Assembly (NCBI GenBank): GCA_016235065.1 | Contig: JACRMB010000002.1 | Coordinates: 62,001 to 126,000, forward strand | Reading direction: 5' to 3' | Source of the DNA: Actinomycetota bacterium | Lineage (GTDB): Bacteria; Actinomycetota; Thermoleophilia; BMS3ABIN01 | DNA length: 64,000 bases | In this document: in pieces, positions 1 through 8,274 of the stretch | Numbering within the stretch: the stretch's first letter is position 1 | How the letters are laid out: the number at the start of each line of letters is the position of its first letter | The notes under the pieces: generated by a model | What the model was told of the DNA's origin: nothing | The model's input: the letters and a program-made list of their open reading frames with translations, nothing else | The model's database searches: none | Position numbers and translations under genes: made by a program

Positions 1-1
1 T

Positions 2-112
2 GCGCTTTCGCAATCACTTTCCGCTCCGCTGGTCACAGCCGACCTGATGCTCCATGAAAAGTGCGGCAAGGATCACGCGGTCATGTTGCTGTCCCGGCTG
101 GAGGGAGTATAG
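2..112 (+). CDS. C-terminal end of a PIN-domain protein (VapC-like), partial
   Basis: The window opens inside a reading frame that runs 36 codons to a TAG at 110-112. The visible end contains SAPLVTADLML, which resembles the last beta-strand and acidic motif of PIN-domain ribonucleases (often A-P-L-V-T-A-D). These are usually toxins of VapBC type. The catalytic N-terminal part and any antitoxin lie outside the window, so the toxin role is inference. The gene is followed by an 85-base gap before ligA on the same strand. Confidence 0.5.
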   Translation, partial: ALSQSLSAPLVTADLMLHEKCGKDHAVMLLSRLEGV

Positions 113-173
113 GGAAGAAGCGCTGCCATCGTTCAGGTGAGCGACGAATCAAGACCGTGATGGGGTAGAATAA

Positions 174-2300
<2,127 letters not shown>

Positions 2301-2359
2301 GCGCTGCCCACCGCGACTGAAGTTCGGAGCCAGGATGGCAGCAAGCGCGGCGTTATTAG

Positions 2360-2887
2360 TTAATCTTCCTCGGGGTCGAACTCGGCCTCGGTATTGATCC
2401 CGTACTGGCCATACTTGTCCAGGACCATATCCCTTATCTCTTCAGTCTCAAGACCTTCAGAGTGCCACCGGATCACGTCCAGTGCGGTGTCGATGCATGT
2501 CGTTCAGGTCGAGCCGTGATCGTTGAACTCGATCCTGTCGCTGGTCCTGTATTTGACGAAGCAATCCAGGCTGCTGTGATGCTTGCCCGTCAGGGAGCAG
2601 CCGCAAAAGCAGGGAACCCTGCTGAACAGCTCCGGCATCTCTGCGGCGCTTCGGTAGGCGAGCTCTGATCCATTCAGGGCGTCGGCATCGTTTACAAAGT
2701 CAGGCAGCTGGAACTCAGGCTGCCTGCTGGCGGCGCTACTGAGGGATGTGAATACCGTGTAGCCGCCGAGTGCCAGTGTCATGAACAACAGGGTGCAGAT
2801 GATGGTGAAGAAAGTGGAGAAACCGGAAGAGCAGGATGATTCACATGAGGCGTGGGAGCCCTTTTGGTTCGTCTGATTGAGTACCAT
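2360..2887 (-). CDS. PCYCGC-family membrane protein A, putative selenoprotein with UxxC motif
   Basis: The family is unknown in function; the fold carries PCYCGC and a downstream CxxC, likely for metal or redox chemistry on the outer face of the membrane. The ATG at 2887 sits six bases after GGGAGAG. Residues 24-48 form one membrane segment, PCFCGC is at 92-97 and SLDCF at 107-111. At codon 128 the frame meets TGA (2504-2506) in HGST-U-TTC, where relatives have C-x-x-C. It then continues for 47 recognisable residues (IDTALDVIRWHSEG, EEIRDMVLDKYG) to TAA at 2360-2362, giving 175 residues. A hairpin lies 22 bases after the TGA. I recall the RefSeq product name 'CYCXC family (seleno)protein', which fits. 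Stopping at the TGA would remove the conserved tail. Confidence 0.82.
2466..2489 (-). promoter_or_regulatory. SECIS-like hairpin for selenoprotein A
   Basis: In the mRNA, CACCG-CAC (2489-2482) pairs with GTG (2476-2474) and CGGTG (2470-2466). There is a three-base ATC bulge on the 3' side and a five-base loop TGGAC (2481-2477). The loop begins 22 bases after the UGA and has G at its second position. This matches the known bacterial SECIS pattern: a short upper stem, a loop G near the start, and a loop 16-37 bases from the UGA. It was identified by eye; no folding energy was calculated. Confidence 0.6.
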
Positions 2888-2989
2888 CCGCAACTCTCCC
2901 AGTGCGGCCCGAAAATATTTTCCGGACCTTCGTCAAAACGCAGCTTAAAACCGCAGCTGTAATTCATAATCGACTCCCCGTAAATAAAT

Positions 2990-3016
2990 AAAAGCTCCGG
3001 GAGACCCGGAGCTTTT
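2990..3016 (-). terminator. Rho-independent terminator after the selenoprotein B operon
   Basis: A perfect 12-base inverted repeat, AAAAGCTCCGGG and CCCGGAGCTTTT, flanks the loop AGA. On the minus strand it is followed by TTTATTTATTT. It lies 72 bases beyond the stop of selenoprotein B and should end the arsR–cdf–cdf–selenoprotein B transcript, so gene A would need its own promoter. Confidence 0.85.
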
Positions 3017-3088
3017 ATGTAACTCTTGCCCGATGTGGCGGAGTGGCGGAACTGGAAACTCCCCCACAGGGGTGATGCCTGACCGGCG

Positions 3089-3610
3089 CTAGGGCACCGG
3101 TGGTGTGGGCGTCGGTTTGTAGCCGAGCTTTGAATACTCGGCGTCGATCCTCGCCCTTATCTCCTTAAGTGGAACTCCTTCTTTTTGCCACTGGCTCACG
3201 GCCAGTGCGATATCCACTCATATGTCTCAACCGGCGGCGTGCTTGTCGAAGACGATGTTGTCGCCGCTACCCGACTTGATGAAGCAGTCGAGGTTGCTGT
3301 CGTGCCCGTCAAGCTCGCCACAACCACAGTAACAGGGGATGTATTTCAGGACGTCCTGGTTATCCACTGCGAACTGATAAGCTTCCGCGGTTCCCTTGGG
3401 CACAGTCGGACCGTTTACATAGTCCGGGAGCTTAACCCCACCAGAGCCGGAGTCGGCGCCACCACGGGTCATTACCCAGCCCATGATCCCGCCTACCAAT
3501 CCGACAAGGATGACTACTGCAGCAAAGATGCCTATCGACATAGAAGAACCAGACGATCCGCCCTTGCCTGCAACTTTGCCACCTGCTGGTTTTTTCTTGC
3601 TCTTGGCCAA
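3089..3610 (-). CDS. PCYCGC-family membrane protein B, putative selenoprotein with UxxU motif
   Basis: This is a paralogue of the gene at 2360-2887. A TTG at 3610 follows GGTGGTGAG. A lysine-rich N-terminus precedes one membrane segment (about 25-48), PCYCGC is at 92-97 and NLDCF at 106-110. The frame meets two TGA codons, at 3227-3229 (codon 128) and 3218-3220 (codon 131), reading HAAG-U-DI-U-VDIALAV. These fall exactly at the two positions of the family CxxC. Translation then continues through GVPLKEIRARIDAEYSKLG to TAG at 3089-3091, 173 residues in all. A 7-bp hairpin follows the second TGA. The gene starts 25 bases after the CDF transporter stop, so it is probably the last gene of the metal-efflux operon. 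Its exact role is unknown. Confidence 0.82.
3189..3207 (-). promoter_or_regulatory. SECIS-like hairpin for selenoprotein B
   Basis: In the mRNA, CACTGGC (3207-3201) pairs perfectly with GCCAGTG (3195-3189) around the loop CGTGA. The loop begins 17 bases after the second UGA and 26 after the first, both within the 16-37 base range known for bacterial SECIS elements. The loop has G at its second position. It was identified by eye. Confidence 0.62.
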
Positions 3611-3635
3611 TTCTCACCACCTTCCGGGAAATCTT

Positions 3636-4655
3636 CTACACATGATTGATGTTGCAATAAGGCCCCACGACATCACAGGGCTCAGTCTCGAATTCCAGCG
3701 TAGAGTGCACGATCCCAAAATCCCGCGCGAGCATCTTCTTCAGGTCCGACAGGATGCGGCTGCTTTCACTAAGCATCACATCCTCGACCACCACATGGCA
3801 GCTGAGCGCGTATATCTCGGAGCCCAGCGTCCAGACATGGATATCGTGGATATCCAGAACGCCGTCTTCTTCCTTCATCTCGAGGACCAGCTGGTCCACA
3901 TCGATGGCCCTCGGCGAGCTCTCGAGGAAGATCTCCAGGGTCTCCCGGATTATCTGCCAGGCGCCCCAGAGGATGGCCAGACCCAGGCCGACGCTGATCA
4001 ACGGATCGACGACATACCAGCCTGTAGCCAGGATGATTGCACCGGCCACGATAACAGCTGCTGAAGCCGCCGCGTCACCCAGTAGATGCAGGATGGCACT
4101 GCGGATGTTGATGTCGCCCGAAGACCTCTTCCTCAGCACTACGACTATTAGTAGATTAGCACAGAGTGCCAGCATGGCAGTAATCATCACGATGGCGCCA
4201 CTGACCGGCTGGGGATCCAAAAACCGCTGGTAAGCCTCATAAAAGATCCAGAGGGTGACAGCGACCATGGCCAGCGAGTTAATCAGGGCGGTGAGTATCC
4301 CGGTGCGGTGGAACCCGAAGGTCTTGGACGCGGTCGGCGGCTTCCTGGCCTGCTCGATTGCATACCAGGTTATGCCCAGTGCCGCGATGTCGGTGAAGTT
4401 ATGGACGGCGTCGCTGAGCAGGCCCAGGCTGTCCGCCGCGAACCCGGCGACAACCTCGGCCACCACGATCAGGAGGTTGAGGGCGATGCCGGCGATCAGG
4501 CCGCGTTTGATGCCGCCCGCCGGTCCTTCTGCGCTGCCACTGGCGCCATGGCTCAGTCCACCATGGCTGTGTCCGCCATGTCGTCCGCCGCCGATCCCAT
4601 GGCCGTGGCCGCCCAGGCCGTGCCCTTCGTGGCCGTGTGGATGAGAGTCCTTCAT
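3636..4655 (-). CDS. CDF-family metal cation efflux protein (CzcD/ZitB-like)
   Basis: Exports divalent cations such as Zn, Cd or Co from the cytoplasm, probably in exchange for protons. The ATG at 4655 begins a His/Gly-rich cytosolic tail (HPHGHEGHG and further HGH clusters). Six membrane segments follow, carrying the metal-site motifs SDAVHNFTD and HLLGDAAAS. The cytosolic C-terminal domain holds DIHVWTLGS and NINHV. The length is 339 residues. A longer frame back to 4961 only overlaps the upstream gene out of frame and was not used. The start lies two bases after the stop of the preceding cation transporter, so the two are coupled. The arsR gene of the operon suggests induction by metal. 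Confidence 0.93.
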   Translation of the reverse strand: MKDSHPHGHEGHGLGGHGHGIGGGRHGGHSHGGLSHGASGSAEGPAGGIKRGLIAGIALNLLIVVAEVVAGFAADSLGLLSDAVHNFTDIAALGITWYAIEQARKPPTASKTFGFHRTGILTALINSLAMVAVTLWIFYEAYQRFLDPQPVSGAIVMITAMLALCANLLIVVVLRKRSSGDINIRSAILHLLGDAAASAAVIVAGAIILATGWYVVDPLISVGLGLAILWGAWQIIRETLEIFLESSPRAIDVDQLVLEMKEEDGVLDIHDIHVWTLGSEIYALSCHVVVEDVMLSESSRILSDLKKMLARDFGIVHSTLEFETEPCDVVGPYCNINHV

Positions 4656-4657
4656 GC

Positions 4658-5332
4658 TCACTCTTCCCTCGACTCCTCGATCGCTTCCCAGCCTTCCCTG
4701 ATGACCAGCGGCAACATGGCCAGCGCGGCCAGCGGATCGGCCCAGCCCCAGCCGAAGGCGGCGTTGAGCCCGAGTCCCGCGAGCAGGACCAGGGAAAGGT
4801 AAGAGCAGACCCAGGTCTCCATGGCGTCCGCCGCCAGCGCCTTGCTGCCCAGTCCGCGCGCCGTCCGCTGTTTCAGGAGCGCGAGCAGCGGCATTATCAC
4901 CAGCGAGGCTACGGCAAGAATGATGCCGGCCGGGCTTTCTTCGGCGCTGCCCCCGGTCCACAGCTTGTAAACGGCTTCAACCGTTATATACGCCGAGAGC
5001 GCGAGGAAGGTCAAGCCGATGATCAGCAGGGCACGGCGTTCCAGGGAGGAATGTTCGTCTTCGGAGATGGCGGATCCGATGCTGGTCTCCCGTTTCAGCC
5101 TCCACAAAAGGGTCATGCCGGCAGCTATCTCGATGACGCTGTCGAGGCCGAAAGCGACCAGGGCGACGCTGCCCGCTAGCACACCCGCCACGATCGCGAC
5201 CAGAGCTTCAATGGCGTTGTAGCCGACAGTGAAATATTCGAGGATCACGCCCCGGGCGAGGAGGGACTGGCGGTTGCGTGCGGCCGTGCCGGTGTCGGGA
5301 GTCGGCGGGCTGTTGTCGGGAGCTGGATTCAA
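4658..5332 (-). CDS. Cation efflux family membrane protein without the cytosolic domain
   Basis: A second, shorter cation-efflux protein (224 residues) that ends right after its sixth membrane segment and lacks the C-terminal cytosolic domain of ordinary CDF proteins. Visible motifs are FGLDSVIE in segment 2 and ALAADAMETWVCSYLS in segment 5, the equivalents of the CDF metal-site residues. I chose the TTG at 5332, four bases after the arsR stop and behind GGGATGAG. Starts further upstream would overlap arsR and cannot be excluded. With its neighbour it could form a heteromeric transporter or serve a different metal; that is inference. Confidence 0.85.
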   Translation of the reverse strand: MNPAPDNSPPTPDTGTAARNRQSLLARGVILEYFTVGYNAIEALVAIVAGVLAGSVALVAFGLDSVIEIAAGMTLLWRLKRETSIGSAISEDEHSSLERRALLIIGLTFLALSAYITVEAVYKLWTGGSAEESPAGIILAVASLVIMPLLALLKQRTARGLGSKALAADAMETWVCSYLSLVLLAGLGLNAAFGWGWADPLAALAMLPLVIREGWEAIEESREE

Positions 5333-5336
5333 AGGC

Positions 5337-5792
5337 TCATCCCGAAGTTGTGCCGCTGTCAGTTTCCGGCATGTTTCCGCTGACATGGCCGATATGGCCG
5401 ACTCCCTGCTCGAAAAGCTTCTCCACATGGTCGTCGTCCAGGGAGTACCAGGCGATGCGCCCCTCCTTGCGGAACTTCACCAGGCCAGCCATGCGCAGCA
5501 CCCGCAGCTGGTGTGATATGGCCGACTGGGTCATGTTCAGGGCAGCGGCTATATCGCAGACGCAAAGTTCGTGCTGCGCCAGGAGGGAGATGATGCGCAG
5601 CCTGGTGGGATCAGACATCACCTGGAAGATCTCGGAAAGCCGCGAGGCCGTCTCCCAGTCGATTGAAGAATCCTCGAGCTGATCCACGAGTTCCGGATGG
5701 ATGCATTCCACGTCGCATACATATTCGTGGGATGTTTTTGGCCGCTCAGCCGGATTCCCCGCAGGATGCTTTCTATGAATAGATGAACGCAT
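5337..5792 (-). CDS. ArsR/SmtB-family metal-responsive repressor, CadC-like
   Basis: Winged-helix repressor expected to release DNA on binding a soft metal. The alpha-3 motif ELCVCD and an N-terminal pair of cysteines (YVCDVEC) are the ligands of the CadC type (Cd/Pb/Zn/Bi). The recognition helix MTQSAISHQLRVLR and the wing FRKEGRIAWYSLDD are clear. There are two ATGs, at 5798 and 5792. I chose 5792 because a strong promoter places the transcription start exactly on its A. The gene heads the operon with two cation transporters and selenoprotein B, and probably represses it. Confidence 0.93.
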   Translation of the reverse strand: MRSSIHRKHPAGNPAERPKTSHEYVCDVECIHPELVDQLEDSSIDWETASRLSEIFQVMSDPTRLRIISLLAQHELCVCDIAAALNMTQSAISHQLRVLRMAGLVKFRKEGRIAWYSLDDDHVEKLFEQGVGHIGHVSGNMPETDSGTTSG

Positions 5793-5827
5793 ACTCATAT
5801 ATTAGGCCGGCAGGGGGATTTCGTCAA
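5783..5827 (-). promoter_or_regulatory. Sigma-70-type promoter for arsR, predicted leaderless
   Basis: TTGACG (5827-5822), 17 bases, then TAATAT (5804-5799). The predicted transcription start, seven bases after the -10, is 5792, the A of the arsR ATG, so the mRNA would have no leader. An imperfect repeat ATGA-N8-TCAT (5798-5783) overlaps the start and could be the ArsR operator, but it is weak. Confidence 0.7.
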
Positions 5828-5851
5828 TGGATCTAGCCAGCCAATAAAAAA

Positions 5852-5880
5852 GAGGCCGGGGTGTCCGGCCTCTCAAATAA
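5852..5880 (-). terminator. Terminator of the 3D-domain gene
   Basis: GAGGCCGG and CCGGCCTC (5852-5872) flank a five-base loop. On the minus strand the stem is followed by TTTTTATTGG. It lies 64 bases after the stop of the 3D-domain gene, between that gene and the arsR promoter. Confidence 0.85.
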
Positions 5881-5935
5881 TGCTCTGTGTTGGCTGATAG
5901 TCGGTTTTAGTGCCGATCCAGCCCGCGCTATGTGC

Positions 5936-7036
5936 TTAGTATATGGTGACCGTCACGGTCCTGCGGCCCCAGGCATATGCTTCGCCACAGGGCAGCCAGA
6001 CATCGACTATATTGCCCTGGATCGCGCCGCCGGTGTCAGCGGCGATTGCATCGCCATAACCGGAGACGTGCACCCGGCTGCCCAGCGGGATCACGCTCGG
6101 ATCCACGGCGATGATGCCGCGTCCCACCGGCATGCCGGTGGCCGTGGTGCCGCCGAGGCAATATGCGGTCGACTCCGCCGTGAAGCTGGTGCCGCCGCCA
6201 TGAGGCGCTGAATTATCCTCGGTATACTCGCCGCCGCCGGACTGGCTCTCCGAGGCTGACTGGATCTGGTTCATGCTACTCTCGATGCTGGCCGCCTGCG
6301 CCTGAAGCTGAGCGAGCTGCTCGTCGGTCAGCTGCTTCTCGCTCTCCAGTGAGCTCACAAAACTCTGCTGGCGGCTGTGGGCGTCCAGCAGGCCTGCCTG
6401 TGCGGAACTCAGTTCGTCGATAGAGGCCGCAAGCTGGTTCTGCATGTCCGAAAGGCTGGCGATCTTGTCCTCGATGCCACGCTTGGCATCCTGCACCGAT
6501 ACGATAAGTTCCCGGTCCTCGTCGGCGATGTAATTGATCATATCGACGCGATTGAGGAAATCAGAGAAATCGCCGGCGCCCATCACGACTTCCAGGTAGC
6601 CGACGTCATTGCTCTTGTAAGTACCGCGAAGCCGCTTTTCAAGGGCTCCCTGGCGCTGGTTCAGACTGGCCTGGAATTCGTTGAGGCGCTGCTGCTCGGC
6701 CTCGATCGCAGCCTGGGTGTCGGCGCGCCGCTGAGTGATCTCTGAGATATCGCTGCTGTAGCGGCCGACTTCGCTGTCTACAGCCACCAGTTCGGAGAGC
6801 GCCTGCTGGTAATCCGCGTCGAGTTCCTGAGACCTGGCTTCCAGGTCGCCTATCTGCTGGCTGGTCGTGCCCAGCTCATCAGCAGGAGTTGCCAGCGCGG
6901 AAGGAATGGCGAGAAGCGGAATGAGTAGAGCAGGAAGTAAGAAGAAAAGTTTTGGCAGGATAGATGATTTATGTTTGCCTGAGTGTTTAATAAAACCCGC
7001 TAGGATAACATCCTCCAATATTTGATGACGGTACAC
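5936..7036 (-). CDS. Exported coiled-coil protein with C-terminal 3D domain (cell-wall associated)
   Basis: Likely a peptidoglycan-acting or resuscitation-type protein outside the membrane. The 366 residues begin with a basic segment and a hydrophobic signal (LFFLLPALLIPLLAIPSALA). A long PcsB/CwlO-like coiled coil occupies residues 55-265. A Ser/Gly linker and a C-terminal 3D domain follow, with its three aspartates in AVDPSVIPLG, GDAIAADTGG and IVDVWLP. The 3D fold is shared with MltA and Sps/YocH-type proteins. The GTG at 7036 gives this length. GGAGG lies 25 bases downstream without a usable start codon nearby, so the true start is uncertain. A good promoter lies at 7175-7203. Confidence 0.85.
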   Translation of the reverse strand: MYRHQILEDVILAGFIKHSGKHKSSILPKLFFLLPALLIPLLAIPSALATPADELGTTSQQIGDLEARSQELDADYQQALSELVAVDSEVGRYSSDISEITQRRADTQAAIEAEQQRLNEFQASLNQRQGALEKRLRGTYKSNDVGYLEVVMGAGDFSDFLNRVDMINYIADEDRELIVSVQDAKRGIEDKIASLSDMQNQLAASIDELSSAQAGLLDAHSRQQSFVSSLESEKQLTDEQLAQLQAQAASIESSMNQIQSASESQSGGGEYTEDNSAPHGGGTSFTAESTAYCLGGTTATGMPVGRGIIAVDPSVIPLGSRVHVSGYGDAIAADTGGAIQGNIVDVWLPCGEAYAWGRRTVTVTIY

Positions 7037-7174
7037 CCCGGGAGGCCCTAATCCCCACTACAGAGCCAAAAATGCCCGCAAAAAACGGCCGTGGTTTCCA
7101 GAAAATGTCGCTATTTCCGCTATTTTCCCCACTTTTACGTTGACCATTGGGTTCTGGAACCCGGCCGAAGTGCG

Positions 7175-7203
7175 ACTATAGCATCCCCTAAAATGACATG
7201 CAA
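7175..7203 (-). promoter_or_regulatory. Sigma-70-type promoter for the 3D-domain gene
   Basis: TTGCAT (7203-7198), 17 bases, then TATAGT (7180-7175). The predicted start at 7168 leaves a 132-base leader before the GTG at 7036. Confidence 0.65.
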
Positions 7204-7225
7204 GCGATATAGTGACTATTGTCGC
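7204..7225. promoter_or_regulatory. Imperfect palindrome, possible operator
   Basis: An ATAGT-G-ACTAT palindrome is extended outward by GCGA and TCGC with a one-base offset. It lies immediately upstream of the -35 box of the 3D-domain gene and upstream of marC, a typical operator position. No regulator is assigned. Confidence 0.35.
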
Positions 7226-7339
7226 AAGCCCAGGAACAGGGGTTTCGGATAGCAGGGGAAGTGGCATTCGGCTAGAAACCGGTATGCGAGCGGGATGGAA
7301 GCAGGTAGGTCAAATCACATTATGTAATGGAGTCGCGAG

Positions 7340-7945
7340 ATGGATTGGAAACTTCTTATCACTACATTCATCACCATGGTGGTGATCATCGATCCCGTGG
7401 GTAACACCCCGGTATTCCTGGTGCTGACCGCGGACGAGAGCCCGGGGCACCGGCGCCGCTTCGCACTCCAGGCAGTGCTGGCAGCGGCGGCGGTAATCTT
7501 CCTGTTCGCATTCTTCGGTCAGTATGTGCTCGATTATCTGGGCATATCGGTGGAGAGTCTCACTATTGCCGGCGGCATCCTCCTGGGCATCGTCGCGCTC
7601 GATATGATGAAGGGCAAGCTGGACTCGAACCAGCAGGTGCGCCGGGGCGCTAATGCGGCGCTGGTCCCCCTGGGGACGCCTCTGCTGGCTGGTCCGGGTG
7701 CGGTGGTAGGCGCGATGCTGCTGATGGAGCGTTCTGAAGGCACGGACGGCAAGGCTCTGGTAGCGGGTGGCATCGTGGCAGCGCTGGCAGTCGTGCTGCT
7801 GGCGCTACTCGCTGCCGGCTGGCTCGTACGGATATTAAAGGACACGGGCGTCGATCTGCTCACCCGTGTCATGGGCATCCTTCTGGCCGCAATAGCTGTT
7901 GAGTTCATCCATCAGGGGATAGCCAGCTGGGTAAACGGCAGCTGA
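7340..7945 (+). CDS. MarC-family integral membrane protein
   Basis: A 201-residue membrane protein with six predicted helices and the family signatures IIDPVGNTPVFL near the N-terminus and PLGTPLLAGPGAV in the middle. The family (also called UPF0056/SNG1-like) has no firmly proven substrate. Some relatives are implicated in amino-acid export. The ATG at 7340 follows GGAG at nine bases. The stop codon lies inside the first copy of a short tandem repeat. It stands alone on this strand, divergent from the 3D-domain gene. Confidence 0.9.
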   Translation: MDWKLLITTFITMVVIIDPVGNTPVFLVLTADESPGHRRRFALQAVLAAAAVIFLFAFFGQYVLDYLGISVESLTIAGGILLGIVALDMMKGKLDSNQQVRRGANAALVPLGTPLLAGPGAVVGAMLLMERSEGTDGKALVAGGIVAALAVVLLALLAAGWLVRILKDTGVDLLTRVMGILLAAIAVEFIHQGIASWVNGS

Positions 7946-7999
7946 CAGGCACAAGGGATGCGCTGACTGGCACAAGGGATGCGCTGACTGGCAGACAGG
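7942..7999 (+). repeat. Short tandem repeat over the marC stop codon
   Basis: A 21-base unit, CTGACTGGCACAAGGGATGCG, occurs as copies at 7942-7962 (one mismatch) and 7963-7983, with a partial copy at 7984-7999. The first copy contains the TGA of marC, so expansion would not alter the protein. Confidence 0.8.
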
Positions 8000-8110
8000 A
8001 TTTTTCTGGTTCAAGATTGAAACCGTCCGCAATCGGGCAGAATTTCAGAAGTCCAGAGTAAAACTTGTGGGATCGATGGTTCCAGCACTGAAAAGAAGGA
8101 GGAGCAAAGA

Positions 8111-8218
8111 ATGGCTATTTTCAAATGCGACGAATGCGGATCGTCCAAAGAGGGAAGGTGCAAGCCGAAGAAATGCCCCGATTGTGGCGCTGAAGGCACC
8201 ATGACCAAGCAGGGATGA
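8111..8218 (+). CDS. RCKP-type rubredoxin-like zinc ribbon protein
   Basis: A 35-residue protein with CDEC near the start and CKPKKCPDCG in the middle, ending GTMTKQG. It matches the small 'RCKP-type rubredoxin-like' family, in which two cysteine pairs bind one iron or zinc. It is preceded by AAGGAGG eight bases before the ATG, so it is well translated. It leads the oxygen-defence cluster by 56 bases and may act as a small electron carrier for the next protein. That role is inferred from position only. Confidence 0.8.
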   Translation: MAIFKCDECGSSKEGRCKPKKCPDCGAEGTMTKQG

Positions 8219-8274
8219 AACGGCAGCCCTGAACGGGCTGTCAGCATAAAAAAGGCACGCGCGAAAGGAACTAT

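Larger units (their letters stand above)
7037..7339. other. Divergent intergenic region between the 3D-domain gene and marC
   Basis: No gene is visible in these 303 bases. They hold the promoter of the 3D-domain gene (7175-7203), a roughly 132-base leader with a small GGGTTC-CA-GAACCC hairpin, and an imperfect 22-base palindrome at 7204-7225. I saw no clear match to the c-di-AMP riboswitch that controls similar wall genes elsewhere. Confidence 0.6.

Noticed and set aside
3026-3110. tRNA-like stretch (GCCCGATGTGGCGGAGTGGCGGAACTGG), considered as a possible tRNA-Leu or selenocysteine tRNA
   Set aside because: It has no T-loop GGTTCRANTCC, no anticodon stem and no matching 3' acceptor strand, and it overlaps the end of selenoprotein B.
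2504-3229. Reading the PCYCGC genes as ending at the first TGA, or as pseudogenes
   Set aside because: Both paralogues keep family-like sequence after the TGA with the same length and motif, the TGA falls at the family Cys position in both, and SECIS-like hairpins follow.
3636-4961. Longer 441-residue version of the CDF transporter
   Set aside because: The extra N-terminus overlaps the upstream transporter out of frame and is arginine/glycine-rich noise. ATG at 4655, two bases after the upstream stop, fits the family.
7037-7168. c-di-AMP riboswitch in the leader of the 3D-domain gene
   Set aside because: I searched by eye for the conserved ydaO-type blocks and did not find them.
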